This document shows positions 8,288-19,565 of a DNA stretch of 53,805 bases, piece after piece (the stretch's first letter is position 1; each line of letters begins with the position of its first letter). The notes under the pieces are model-generated. The model saw nothing but the letters and a program-made list of their open reading frames with translations, was not told the DNA's origin and ran no database searches. The stretch is from contig JAAYEH010000520.1 in NCBI GenBank assembly GCA_012728855.1, positions 1 to 53,805 of the forward strand, given 5' to 3'. This DNA is from Rhodopirellula sp. (lineage in GTDB: Bacteria; Planctomycetota; Planctomycetia; Pirellulales; Thermoguttaceae). The translations under genes and the position numbers were made by a program.

Positions 8288-9640
8288 TCAGCCGGCGAAA
8301 AGCCGGTTCAACTGGGCCAACGCCGAAGCGACCAGTCGCTCGTCGGCGCCCGGCCGATAAAACGTGCTCCCCGGCAGTGGCTCGTAGCCGCCTTGCGAGA
8401 AAGACTCGCGGGTGGGGATGTAACCGATCGCGTCGTTGGTGAGGCCGGCGACGAGCGTGTGCCGGGCGGGCGAGCGACGCTTGATTTCCAGTCCCAACTC
8501 GCAAAAGCACTCCCCAGGCAGGCCGACCAGCGCCGCTTCCCCGACGCGCAGCACGGCCACTTCCACGGCATCCGGTTCGTGTTGCTGCCGGCTCATCCGC
8601 AAAAGCGTCGAGGCATAGTAGGAGTCGGGGAGCCCGTCGACGCAGCCTTTGGGAGGATTGCGCCGCGCTTCTTCCAACACCTTTTCGCACCACTGCCGCT
8701 TTTCGTCGCTGATTTCGATCCGATCCAGCGACACTTGCTCGCTGGAAAAAGCTACCCGGTCCGCTGCGACGGCCGCTCGCCGGTTGATCGCCTCGTGCGC
8801 CGCCGCGCCGAGGAGGTAGCCGACCCGCTGGGTCATCTGGTAACCGCGGCCCTGGCCGCGATCGCGGTAGTCGACGTGGTTGACGTTGCCACAGCACCCG
8901 TTGGCGAAGATCGAAGTGAATTGCGGGCCGATCGTCTTCTGCAGCGACTCGGCCAGTTGGCCGGGATAGTCGGCGGAATAAAGCCAATTGTCGCCGGCGA
9001 GAATGGCCGGGTGCAGGCCGAAATTGACCACGCCGGCCACCGGCCGTCCCTCACGCTCGACGGCAAGGCAAGCGACCTGCGGATCGATACTGCCCCAGGC
9101 GCCTTCCACGTCTTCGGGATCGAAGTCGGGCCAAAGGGCCTCCCAATTCATCTGGGTCGAGCCATCTTTGCGGCGGAGTCGGCGGTTGAAGGAGATGCGA
9201 TTTTCCGTGGCAGAGCCGACGGCCAACGATGCGACTTCCAAGCGGCCGGCGGCCGCTGCCACCGCGGAGGCTGCTTTGTTCAAGAAGGCGTCGATCTCGT
9301 CGCGGAACGACGCCAAGTCGACGCCGAAATCGAGAATGTCCGTGGTGGCCGGGCCGCTGTGGGTGTGGGTGGCATGGACCAGAACGTTTTCCGGCGGAAC
9401 CTCGCAGCTTTCGGCAATCGCCGCGCGGATCCTCGCCACGTTGCCGCGGTCGAGCAGGCAGGCATCGACAGAAAGAAAGCCCGCCTTGCCGCCGCGGTCG
9501 TCGGCCAAGACGATCGCTTTGGCCAAGAGAGGGTCGTGCGTGCCGCGGGCGGCGTAGTCGTCGCGAAAATTGCCGAGCAAGGGAAGGCCCACCGGCGGCG
9601 TGCAGTCGACGGTGGCGATGCCGATTCGTAGAGCAGGCAT
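8288..9640 (-). CDS. neutral/alkaline ceramidase-like protein
   Basis: A 450-residue protein opening with MPALRIGIATVDCTPPVGLP, typical of the neutral ceramidase superfamily common in planctomycetes. The metal-binding-type motif HATHTHSGPATTD and the later FGLHPAILAGDN are both present, as is the C-terminal GEAALVGLPGECFCELG. There is no obvious signal peptide, unlike the paralogue at 48554-49999. Real ceramidase activity is not implied; many planctomycete members act on unknown polar substrates. It lies between the DegT gene (with hairpin D in the gap) and the Gfo/Idh gene, probably in one operon. Confidence 0.82.
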   Translation of the reverse strand: MPALRIGIATVDCTPPVGLPLLGNFRDDYAARGTHDPLLAKAIVLADDRGGKAGFLSVDACLLDRGNVARIRAAIAESCEVPPENVLVHATHTHSGPATTDILDFGVDLASFRDEIDAFLNKAASAVAAAAGRLEVASLAVGSATENRISFNRRLRRKDGSTQMNWEALWPDFDPEDVEGAWGSIDPQVACLAVEREGRPVAGVVNFGLHPAILAGDNWLYSADYPGQLAESLQKTIGPQFTSIFANGCCGNVNHVDYRDRGQGRGYQMTQRVGYLLGAAAHEAINRRAAVAADRVAFSSEQVSLDRIEISDEKRQWCEKVLEEARRNPPKGCVDGLPDSYYASTLLRMSRQQHEPDAVEVAVLRVGEAALVGLPGECFCELGLEIKRRSPARHTLVAGLTNDAIGYIPTRESFSQGGYEPLPGSTFYRPGADERLVASALAQLNRLFAG

Positions 9641-9679
9641 GTGTATCTCGAAGAGTCAACGGAGTTGGGGCGAGACGGA

Positions 9680-9775
9680 GGGGTCGGGAGCCTTTCTTCC
9701 GTGTCGGCCCGATAGGCTCTATCCATGCACGAAAGCCTTGCCGGGCCGACACGGAAAAAGACGACTCCCGACCCC
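9680..9775. repeat. hairpin element D (GGGGTCGGGAG family)
   Basis: The left arm (9680-9711) begins GGGGTCGGGAG and ends TTCCGTGTCGGCCCG; the right arm (9742-9775) is the complement with a small internal mismatch. It shares the family motif with hairpin E at 27763-27857, with a covarying base pair (GTGTCGG/CCGACAC here, GTTTCGG/CCGAAAC in E). It lies between the DegT and ceramidase-like genes. Confidence 0.85.
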
Positions 9776-9808
9776 TTTGCTGGGAATCCGCGTTTAGGCG
9801 GAAATCGA

Positions 9809-11095
9809 CTACGAGTAGGCCTTGATAACCTTGACCAGGGCGCTGCCGATCTGCTTCATGTCCTCCTCGGTGAACGTCGGGAACGCGAAACAGGTGAAGG
9901 TGTGCGATTCGTGCCACCGGGCATTGGGTACCTCGACGTTGCTGTAGTCGGCCGACGCGGGATCCGTATATTCCTTGGAGGTAAACGGGAACCCCGAGTT
10001 GCCGAAGCCGTTGTGCGCGGTAAACGCCTTTTCCACATGGCATTGCGGCCAGAAGACCTTCCAGCACGGCGCCCCCTCCGCCCCGGCGGCGGTGACGAAC
10101 TTGGCGATGTCGCAATTCATTTTCTCAATGTCGAGCGAGAACGCGCAGACGAACCAGCCGTTCTGCCGCTCCTCGGTATCGATGGGCATGTACTTCACCT
10201 GCGGCAGATCGCCGATCATATCCATAATGATATGGGCGTTCCGCTTGCGGGCGGGCATATTCCAATTGTCCATGCGATCCAATTCGGCCAACCCGATTGC
10301 CGACTGCATCTCGGTCATGCGGTAATTCCACCCGACCCGGTTGTGGATGTAGGGAAGTTTCTGTTCGAGGGCGAGAAGGTTGAGTCGCTGCTTGACGTCG
10401 TAGCCGTGGTCGCGGAAGCTCCTCGCCTCCCAGGCCAAATCCTCATCGTCGGTGGTGACCATGCCCCCTTCGCCGCCGGTAGTGAAGGTTTTGTTCTGGC
10501 AGAAACTACAGGCGTTGATATTGCCGATCGTACCGGTCTTTTTCCCTTTGTACACGCCGCCGAACGCCTCGGCGTTGTCCTCGATTACGAAGAGGTTGTG
10601 CTTCTTGGCGAACGCCATGATCGGGTCCATGTCGCAGACGTTGCCGTAAAGATGGACCGGCATGATCGCCTTGGTCCGCTTGGTGACGAGCTTTTCGGCG
10701 GAAGCGACACTGATGCAGTGGTCTTCCAAGTTGACGTCGGCGAAACGCGGAATGGCGCCGGCCTGAACGATCGAAAAACTCGACGCGATGAACGTATAGC
10801 TGGGGACGATCACTTCGTCGCCGGGGCCGATCCCCAGCGCCGACAATGCCACGTGCAAAGCGGCCGTGCCGGTCGCGGCGCTGATGGCGAACTTGCTTCC
10901 TTGCCAGGCGGCGAACCGCTTCTCGAATTCCATTCCCTTCGGACCGGTCCAATAGTTCACCTTGCCGGACCGCAGAACCTCCTCTACCGACTTGATCGCC
11001 TTCTCGTCGAAGTTCGGCCATCCGATCAATTTGTTGGTGACTGCCTTGGGCCCGCCGTCGATGGCCAGCTTCTGGGTAACTACGGACTCGCTCAT
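9809..11095 (-). CDS. DegT/DnrJ/EryC1-family PLP-dependent aminotransferase
   Basis: A 428-residue protein of the DegT family, which typically aminates keto-sugars. Visible landmarks are GTAALHVALSALGIGPGDEVIVP near the N-terminus, EDNAEAFGG for the cofactor-contacting Asp, and NKTFTTGGEGG, where the Lys should bind pyridoxal phosphate. The ATG at 11095 gives MSESVVTQKLAIDGGPKAVT with a GGAGA site upstream; the open frame extends to 11194 in the intergenic region. It is the first gene of the DegT - ceramidase-like - Gfo/Idh group. Together these suggest processing of a sugar or amino-sugar derivative. Confidence 0.88.
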   Translation of the reverse strand: MSESVVTQKLAIDGGPKAVTNKLIGWPNFDEKAIKSVEEVLRSGKVNYWTGPKGMEFEKRFAAWQGSKFAISAATGTAALHVALSALGIGPGDEVIVPSYTFIASSFSIVQAGAIPRFADVNLEDHCISVASAEKLVTKRTKAIMPVHLYGNVCDMDPIMAFAKKHNLFVIEDNAEAFGGVYKGKKTGTIGNINACSFCQNKTFTTGGEGGMVTTDDEDLAWEARSFRDHGYDVKQRLNLLALEQKLPYIHNRVGWNYRMTEMQSAIGLAELDRMDNWNMPARKRNAHIIMDMIGDLPQVKYMPIDTEERQNGWFVCAFSLDIEKMNCDIAKFVTAAGAEGAPCWKVFWPQCHVEKAFTAHNGFGNSGFPFTSKEYTDPASADYSNVEVPNARWHESHTFTCFAFPTFTEEDMKQIGSALVKVIKAYS

Positions 11096-11225
11096 CTCAA
11101 ATCTCCGTTGGTAATAAGGGGGGTCTGTCCGGGATCCAGCCGGAAGCTCTCCATTTTCTAACGTAGTGAAGCGGTCATTCCAAGCCCCCCCCACCGATGT
11201 TCTGGTCGTCCGCCAGCCTCCAGCT

Positions 11226-11338
11226 GGCGAGCGGCGGAAATTCGTAGCCCGACTCTCCGAGTCGGGTCTGGCTTCAAAGCTCCGACTCGGAGTGTCAGGC
11301 TACGTCCGAGGCGCGTAGGTTCTCTTCTGCCGCTCGCC
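11226..11338. repeat. nested imperfect hairpin repeat
   Basis: Two nested inverted repeats. The outer arms are GGCGAGCGGCGGAA (11226-11239) and TTCTGCCGCTCGCC (11325-11338). The inner arms are about 23 bases (11243-11265 and 11282-11304), CGTAGCCCGACTCTCCGAGT with its near complement. The outer motif GGCGAGCGG recurs at 46544-46552. It sits in the divergent gap between the DegT and CBS genes. Confidence 0.6.
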
Positions 11339-11390
11339 TAACTACCGGTATATAGAGCGGCCCGTTAGAAGGATGTGTGAGAAACTGGAT

Positions 11391-11419
11391 TTGACCCTAC
11401 CGCCCCATCGGAGTATAGT
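11391..11419 (+). promoter_or_regulatory. sigma70-type promoter of the CBS gene
   Basis: TTGACC (11391-11396) and TATAGT (11414-11419) are separated by exactly 17 bases. This is the best promoter match noticed in the window. It lies about 85 bases before the CBS-domain gene, leaving a leader of roughly 75 bases. Confidence 0.55.
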
Positions 11420-11502
11420 TAGGCAATTGTGACAGCATCACTTGTTTTAATCTGATCTGTCTGGGTAGTTTTGGGTTGGTTTGCTGCGCGAGGGCCGTCG
11501 CC

Positions 11503-11943
11503 ATGACCCTGCAAGACATTCTGAAGACCAAAGGCAGCGTCGTCTACAGCGTTGAGCCAACGGCAACGCTTGAAGACGTGATACTTCGACTGGTTCAGCA
11601 CAATGTCGGAGCCTTGCTGGTCTGCGATCGCGACTTCTCGGAAGGGGAGAGGCTGGTTGGCATCATCACGGAACGGGACATCCTGCACATTACGGCGAAG
11701 TCGCACGGCGCGCTCGGTTCCATGAAAGTGGCCGACCACATGACCACGCGACTGATCAGCGCCAGTCCGCAGGATTCGGTCGACGCAGTGATGGGAATGA
11801 TGACCGACAATCGCATTCGCCACTTGCCCGTGCTCAACGACAATCGCCTCGTCGGTATCGTCTCCATCGGCGATGTCGTCAAGTCGCAGCTCGAGCGGCT
11901 GGCGCTGGAGAACCAGTTCATGAAGGACTATATCCAGAGCTGA
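11503..11943 (+). CDS. two-CBS-domain protein
   Basis: A 146-residue protein made almost entirely of two CBS repeats. The first covers TLEDVILRLVQHNVGALLVCD ending LVGIITERDIL; the second covers VDAVMGMMTDNRIRHLPVL ending LVGIVSIGDVV. Such stand-alone pairs usually bind adenine nucleotides and act as energy or redox sensors; the partner is unknown. The ATG at 11503 begins MTLQDILKTKGSVVYSV; the frame opens earlier at 11476. It is a single-gene unit with its own promoter, followed closely by hairpin C. Confidence 0.85.
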   Translation: MTLQDILKTKGSVVYSVEPTATLEDVILRLVQHNVGALLVCDRDFSEGERLVGIITERDILHITAKSHGALGSMKVADHMTTRLISASPQDSVDAVMGMMTDNRIRHLPVLNDNRLVGIVSIGDVVKSQLERLALENQFMKDYIQS

Positions 11944-11973
11944 CGGACTTCCTCCAATCGCGTTCTACTTTCC

Positions 11974-12073
11974 GGCATGGTTCAAGAACGGGGACAGGCA
12001 CCTCGCCAAACCGTGTTTTTTCACCGGCAGAGGCTATTTGGCTCGGAGCCAGTCCCCGTTTTTGAACCATGCC
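11974..12073. repeat. hairpin element C (GGGGACAGGCACC family)
   Basis: Arms of 22 bases (11974-11995 and 12052-12073), GGCATGGTTCAAGAACGGGGAC with one mismatch, around the same core as hairpins A and B. The loop is very similar to that of A. The element follows the CBS gene by 30 bases. The remaining 186 bases up to 12260 hold nothing I recognise. Confidence 0.85.
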
Positions 12074-12259
12074 AACTTTCCTGCGTGAGCCGTCGGGAGC
12101 GAGAGGCCGCGAAAGAGTCCGGAATATCGACTTTTTGGACTCCAAAGAGGCTATCGTGGCGACTTTCCTTTGGTTATAGTAGCGGCTGTCGCTGGCCTGC
12201 AGATCGGTCAGGCTCAGATGGGAACCTAAACAGCCAAGAGCAAGCCAAGGGAAACCACA

Positions 12260-13249
12260 ATGGCCCATCACCCCCCACGTTGGCGTTCTGTTGTGATGCC
12301 AGTGACGGCATGCACGGCGATACTTCTGGGAACCGACTGCTCCGCTGCGGAGCCGCCAGCCCCTCGGCCGCGAGCTGAGATCGATGCCGTGCTCGCCAAA
12401 TCGCCCGATGCGCCCCCTGTCGATAAGCTGAAGCCGCTCAAGATCGTCCTGGTGGCCGATACCAAAGACCATGGCCCCGGCGAACATGACTACCCACTCT
12501 GGCAGAAGCGGTGGAAAGTCTTGCTTGGTGGAAAGCCGGAACCAGGCGAGCCGTTGCAGGCCAACCTTCATGGTCCCATTTCGCCCGTCGAACAAGACAA
12601 ACTGGCGGCCGGCGCCGCGAAGGTTGAAGTGGCGACGGCCTGGCAGTGGCCCACTGCGGAGCAGTTCGCATCGGCCGACCTGGTTGTCATGTTCTGTTAC
12701 CGGTCGGGCGGCCCGCCGCGCATCTGGAGTGACCAACGGATGGATCAGCTCGATCAGTTCCTCGGGCGCGGTGGTGGTTTCGCCGTGATCCATTCCGCGA
12801 CGTATACGGCACTGAAACTTCCGTCGGACGGCAAGAATCGCCGCACCGATTTGACCGGCCTCGTCTTCGACGGCACCATCCAGGTCCGCCACGGCGCCAT
12901 GGAAGTGAGTATTTCTGCCCCCGATCATCCCATCTGCACCGGACTGCCCCCAACGATCCGGTTCATCGACGAGCCGTACTGGCCGCCGCGAGGCGATCTA
13001 AGCAACGTGACTGTGCTGGCCACTTCCGACGAGCGCCTCGGCGATTCGAGTGCGGCTGAGCCGCAGCCGATGTTCTGGACCTATCAGCACGGCAAAGGCC
13101 GCGTGTTTGGCAGCACCCTCGGACACTACAACTGGACCTTCGATGATCCTTACCTGAGGATCCTCCTGCTTCGTGGCCTGGCCTGGGCCGCCGGCGAGTC
13201 GCCCTATCGTTTCGACTCGCTGGTGCTCCGCGGGGCGGCCGTCCAGTAG
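12260..13249 (+). CDS. ThuA-like domain protein, exported
   Basis: A 329-residue protein with a hydrophobic N-terminus (about residues 9-28, ending near CSAAEPP, possibly a lipoprotein-like or signal cleavage site). The body carries the ThuA-like glutamine-amidotransferase fold: KIVLVADTKDHGPGEHDYP, then LVVMFCYRSGGPPR, FAVIHSATYTALKLP, and the late GKGRVFGSTLGHYNWTFDDP. Planctomycete genomes hold many such proteins, usually near sugar-oxidising genes. The function is not established. It has no close same-strand neighbour. Confidence 0.85.
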   Translation: MAHHPPRWRSVVMPVTACTAILLGTDCSAAEPPAPRPRAEIDAVLAKSPDAPPVDKLKPLKIVLVADTKDHGPGEHDYPLWQKRWKVLLGGKPEPGEPLQANLHGPISPVEQDKLAAGAAKVEVATAWQWPTAEQFASADLVVMFCYRSGGPPRIWSDQRMDQLDQFLGRGGGFAVIHSATYTALKLPSDGKNRRTDLTGLVFDGTIQVRHGAMEVSISAPDHPICTGLPPTIRFIDEPYWPPRGDLSNVTVLATSDERLGDSSAAEPQPMFWTYQHGKGRVFGSTLGHYNWTFDDPYLRILLLRGLAWAAGESPYRFDSLVLRGAAVQ

Positions 13250-13392
13250 CCGCACCCGGGAGTGTCGTCCCCTCAAGGCACCCCTAGGCGCAGAGCGATT
13301 GCGGTGCTAAAAAACAGGGTTAACGGCAACGCCGCGATGGAGGCGTCAGGACGCAGATACACAGCACATGGCAATAACGTGAGGAGACCGGT

Positions 13393-13578
13393 GTGAGCAT
13401 TAGCGAGCGAAAGCAGGAGTTGAAGCGGCGACGGCATCGGCGTAAGAAACTGAAGCGATGGCAAGAGCGATTGCCGAAAACCACGGTTTCGGAGCGGGCC
13501 GCGATTGCAGACAAAGTGCGACAACTCACCCCGGGCGCCGAAGTGATTATCGCCAATTGGGGGATCGAGGAGCGGTAG
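13393..13578 (+). CDS. small basic protein (DUF6800-like), function unknown
   Basis: A 61-residue, highly basic protein beginning VSISERKQELKRRRHRRKK from a GTG start at 13393, with GAGGAG at 13381-13386 six bases upstream. The Arg/Lys-rich first half and the end GAEVIIANWGIEER match the pattern of a small conserved planctomycete family that I recall as DUF6800. It is probably a nucleic-acid- or ribosome-associated protein, which is inference from charge only. It precedes a bidirectional terminator. Confidence 0.68.
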   Translation: MSISERKQELKRRRHRRKKLKRWQERLPKTTVSERAAIADKVRQLTPGAEVIIANWGIEER

Positions 13579-13607
13579 ATCGCTTCATCGACGCAACGCA
13601 AAGATCA

Positions 13608-13640
13608 AGCAGCCCGGCTGCTGGCAGCGGCCGGGCTGCT
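13608..13640. terminator. bidirectional hairpin between convergent genes
   Basis: AGCAGCCCGG (13608-13617) pairs with CCGGGCTGCT (13631-13640), with a 13-base loop. It sits between the ends of the DUF6800-like gene (13578) and the pseudopilin-like gene (13650). There is no clear T-run, so rho-independent action is uncertain. Confidence 0.45.
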
Positions 13641-13649
13641 CTGGTTTGA

Positions 13650-14186
13650 CTACTCGTTAAAGTCCGGGCCGAAGTCGGCGGAAATGCGTCCGGTTGCCTG
13701 ATCGTAAATCCACCCGGCGACGGTTGTCGCTGAAGCTGGAAGAGTTTCCGCGAGGCAGACCGTGTTTCTGCCCGTGAACGGGTTTAGCGGAACTCCCTCG
13801 GGCAGATAGGGCCCAAAAGGAAAGTCCTTGCCGGGTGGCCCAGGGACGCCTTCCACGTTCGTCGCGCCGATCAGTTGAGGAAATCCCCCCTTGAACAGCA
13901 GCGGCACTTGACCGCGGTGTTCGATCTTGTACCGCTCGATCTGGTTGCGGAGCGTGTGAAGATTCTGTCGCAGCGAGGTTTTTTTGGCGTTTTCGCTGGC
14001 TGAGTCTACCAGAGGCGCGGCCAACGCCGTGACGATGGCCATGATCGCTGCGACGATGCAAGCGTCGATTGCCGTGAAGGAACCCTGTCGGTGCCTCGCA
14101 TAGCTAATCAGGTAGGCGAGGCCGGCAAGGACACCGATCAAGGCGGCAGTCGGCAGGTCGTGTTTCCCGAACGACAATTCCGTCAA
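13650..14186 (-). CDS. pseudopilin-like protein (type II secretion GspG-like)
   Basis: A 178-residue protein with two hydrophobic segments. The first, ALIGVLAGLAYLISY, near residues 15-29, is followed by SFTAIDACIVAAIMAIVTAL, which looks like the prepilin N-methylation helix but lies about 40 residues in. After it, ENAKKTSLRQNLHTLRNQIE and the FPFGPYLPEGVPLNPFTG region match the C-terminal domain of GspG-like major pseudopilins. The internal prepilin helix suggests fusion to an extra N-terminal membrane anchor. No other secretion gene is adjacent, so it is an orphan. Tail-to-tail with the DUF6800-like gene. Confidence 0.68.
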   Translation of the reverse strand: MTELSFGKHDLPTAALIGVLAGLAYLISYARHRQGSFTAIDACIVAAIMAIVTALAAPLVDSASENAKKTSLRQNLHTLRNQIERYKIEHRGQVPLLFKGGFPQLIGATNVEGVPGPPGKDFPFGPYLPEGVPLNPFTGRNTVCLAETLPASATTVAGWIYDQATGRISADFGPDFNE

Positions 14187-14399
14187 GCGGTCGTTCCTTA
14201 CCCAGATAGCGTACTGCCAACGGCATTCCTACCCCCATGCCGGCGGCATCGCCACATAATAACTATAGCTTGCCGCTTGGCAGCGTTGTGCGGCTATGAG
14301 GCAACGTGCTGAGAAGGGGTGAGCCACGGCGCCACCGAAGAATCCCGATTGGTCCGGAAATACGGGATGAGCGGGCCCGGCGGGATCATGCCTGGTCGT

Positions 14400-17051
<2,652 letters not shown>

Positions 17052-17053
17052 GG

Positions 17054-18976
17054 TTACTTGGAGTCCTTCACCTCAAACTCGGCATCGACCACGTCATCGT
17101 CACCGCCCGTGGCGCCTCCCGGCGGCGGACCGCCCTGCGGACCGGCCCCGGCGGGACCGGCTTGCGAAGCGGCCTTCTCGTAAAGCGTGCGGCTCAGCGC
17201 GTGCGAGGCTTGTTCCAGGTCGTGGATGGCTGACTTGATCTGTTCCACGTCCTCACCTTTCGCCGCTTCGCGGGTTTTTTCAATCGCCTTTCGGATGGCA
17301 TCGATGTCGCCCGCGCCGAGCTTCGACTCATTCTCTTTAATGAGCTTCTCGAGTTGCCACGACATCGATTCCGCCTGATTTCGCAGTTCGACGAGCTGCC
17401 GCTGCCGCTTGTCCTCTTCCGCATGGATCTCGGCGTCCTTTCGCATCTGGTCGATATCCTGTTCCGAGAGGCCGGCGGACTGCTCGATGCGGACGCGCTG
17501 CTCCTTGCCGGTTCCAAGATCGCGGGCGGAAACATTGAGGATGCCGTTGGCGTCGATGTCGAAACTGACTTCCACTTGCGGCACACCGCGCGGCGCCGGC
17601 GGAATCCCTTCCAGGTTGAATTGTCCCAGGAGCCGGTTGTGAGCCGCCATCTCCCGTTCGCCCTGGTAGACCTTGACGGTCACGGCGGTCTGGTTGTCGT
17701 CCGCGGTGCTGAATACCTGTTTCTTCTCCGTGGGGATAGTCGTGTTTTTCTCGACCAGCTTGGTCATAATCCCGCCCAGCGTTTCGATTCCCAGGCTCAG
17801 CGGGGTGACGTCCAGAAGCAGCACGTCGTGAACTTCGCCGGCGAGCACCCCGCCTTGGATCGCCGCGCCGACGGCAACCACTTCGTCCGGGTTGACTCCC
17901 TTGTGCGGATCTTTGCTGAACAGCGCCTTGACGAGATCCTGCACTTTCGGAACCCGCGTCGAGCCGCCGACCAGCACCACTTCGTCGATATCCTTGGGCG
18001 AGAGCTTGGCGTCTTTCATCGCCTGCAGCACCGGCCCGCGGCATCGTTCGACGAGGTGGTCAACCAATTGCTCGAACTTGGCGCGAGTGATCTTGAGCTG
18101 CAGGTGCTTGGGCCCGGACGCATCGGCCGTGATAAAAGGAAGATTGATATCGGTCGATTGGGCCGAACTGAGTTCCTTTTTCGCTTTCTCGCAGGCTTCC
18201 TGCAGTCGCTGCAGAGCCATCGTGTCCTTGCGGAGATCGATCCCTTGTTCCTTCTTGAACTCGTCGGCGACGTAATTGATCAGTACCTCGTCGAAGTCGT
18301 CGCCACCGAGGTGGCCGTCGCCGTTGGTGCTGATCACTCGGAACACCCCCTCGGCCACTTCCAGAACCGAAACGTCAAAGGTGCCGCCGCCGAGGTCGAA
18401 AACAACGAGTTTCTCGGTGATCGTCTTATCCAAGCCGTAAGCCAGTGACGCCGCCGTCGGCTCGTTGATGATTCGCGCCACCTCCAGGCCGGCGATCTGC
18501 CCGGCGTCCTTGGTCGCTTGACGCTGGGAATCGTTAAAGTAGGCCGGCACGGTGATCACGGCCTTGTTGACCTTGTGCCCCAGGTAGGCTTCCGCCGACT
18601 CCTTCAGCTTGCGGAGGATGCGGGCCGAGATCTCCGGCGGCGTGTATTCCTTATCGCCGATCCGCACCCGCACGTATTCTTCCGAGCCGCCGAATACCTC
18701 GTAAGGCACCATCTTCTCTTCGGTCGCCACTTCGTTGTGCCGGCGGCCCATGAACCGCTTGATGGAGTACACGGTGCGGCTCGGATTGGTCACCGCCTGC
18801 CGCCGCGCCGGTTCCCCTACGAGGATCTCGCCGCTGTCGGTGAAAGCAACCACGCTGGGAGTCAATCGGTTTCCTTCGGCATTGGGGATGACCTTGGCCT
18901 CCTTGCCCTCCATCACCGCAACGACCGAGTTGGTCGTTCCCAGATCGATCCCGATAATCTTTTCGCCTTGAGCCAT
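17054..18976 (-). CDS. dnaK: DnaK (Hsp70) chaperone
   Basis: A 640-residue Hsp70. The ATPase domain begins IIGIDLGTTNSVVAVMEG; the inner DLGGGTFDVSVLEV and the phosphate loop LVGGSTRVPKVQDLVK are intact; the substrate domain includes LLDVTPLSLGIETLGG; the tail is Gly/Pro/Ala-rich before DDDVVDAEFEV. AAGGAG sits eight bases before the start. It is the first gene of the dnaK-clpB operon. grpE and dnaJ are not next to it. No complete CIRCE (HrcA) operator was found upstream; only a half-like GAGTGCTTA occurs, at 19008-19016. Confidence 0.97.
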   Translation of the reverse strand: MAQGEKIIGIDLGTTNSVVAVMEGKEAKVIPNAEGNRLTPSVVAFTDSGEILVGEPARRQAVTNPSRTVYSIKRFMGRRHNEVATEEKMVPYEVFGGSEEYVRVRIGDKEYTPPEISARILRKLKESAEAYLGHKVNKAVITVPAYFNDSQRQATKDAGQIAGLEVARIINEPTAASLAYGLDKTITEKLVVFDLGGGTFDVSVLEVAEGVFRVISTNGDGHLGGDDFDEVLINYVADEFKKEQGIDLRKDTMALQRLQEACEKAKKELSSAQSTDINLPFITADASGPKHLQLKITRAKFEQLVDHLVERCRGPVLQAMKDAKLSPKDIDEVVLVGGSTRVPKVQDLVKALFSKDPHKGVNPDEVVAVGAAIQGGVLAGEVHDVLLLDVTPLSLGIETLGGIMTKLVEKNTTIPTEKKQVFSTADDNQTAVTVKVYQGEREMAAHNRLLGQFNLEGIPPAPRGVPQVEVSFDIDANGILNVSARDLGTGKEQRVRIEQSAGLSEQDIDQMRKDAEIHAEEDKRQRQLVELRNQAESMSWQLEKLIKENESKLGAGDIDAIRKAIEKTREAAKGEDVEQIKSAIHDLEQASHALSRTLYEKAASQAGPAGAGPQGGPPPGGATGGDDDVVDAEFEVKDSK

Positions 18977-19565
18977 CAGACACTCCTTTCTCGCAATCTC
19001 GACCGAGAGTGCTTATGCCGGACCATCCCAGTAAGGAAAATCCGACGAATATTCTTGCCACAAATCTTTCCCGACCGTTCGCCAAAATACCCACCAGCCC
19101 GGCTCCTGCCACTGGCCGAAGCGTTGGCGTTGCCGCAGACCGGTGCGCAGCAGCCGGGCTGCTGGGGTTGATGCCATTTTGGCGAGTCGTTGATTCCTCT
19201 TGTCCGTTTCCCATGCCCCGTACCATTTATATCCTGCCCGAATCCAATACTTTCTGGCAGCGGGACAATGCCTATGGCACGGTGCATTTTGTTCGTTTTG
19301 ATCGAGCAAAGTTCGTGCCGAACACGAAAACCGTCTGGCTTTCTTGCGCAAACCTTTCTGGCATAAGGATATACTAAGAGGTAATCCCCCGGGTTCGGTC
19401 TGCAGGCCTCCGCTTGCCGGGAGAGGGCTGTCATTTTGGCAGAAACCCTAACCCCTGCACTCTGGGTTCCAATAGAGGCCCCTCGGTTGACAACTACCCA
19501 GTGCGCGGAGTACAAGTGGGCGGATCCTTTTCTCGCGTCATGCCGCAAGTGCAAGAGTATCAACC
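18977..19565. other. 589-bp divergent intergenic region (dnaK / pheA)
   Basis: No gene is convincing here. It holds the control regions of both operons. On the plus strand TTGACA (19487-19492), 18 bases, then TACAAG (19511-19516) is a possible promoter for pheA; another TATACT-like box occurs at about 19370. On the minus strand the dnaK leader contains TAAGCACTC (19008-19016 complement), half of a CIRCE element, without the matching half. A GC-rich AGCAGCCGGGCTGCT palindrome lies near 19138. Confidence 0.45.

Noticed and set aside
8250..8987. The Gfo/Idh reading frame stays open for about 246 codons upstream of the chosen start
   Set aside because: That part is antisense-frame shadow of the ceramidase-like gene, is very Arg-rich, and the ATG at 8249 has a good ribosome site.
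5805..12073. The repeated hairpins A, B and C as a CRISPR array
   Set aside because: The copies are kilobases apart, irregular in spacing and palindromic over long arms; no spacers.
19008..19016. A CIRCE heat-shock operator upstream of dnaK
   Set aside because: Only one half (GAGTGCTTA) is present; the other half nine bases away does not match.
19009..19377. A possible 122-residue gene between dnaK and pheA
   Set aside because: No ribosome site, no motif, and it overlaps the dnaK leader; treated as intergenic.
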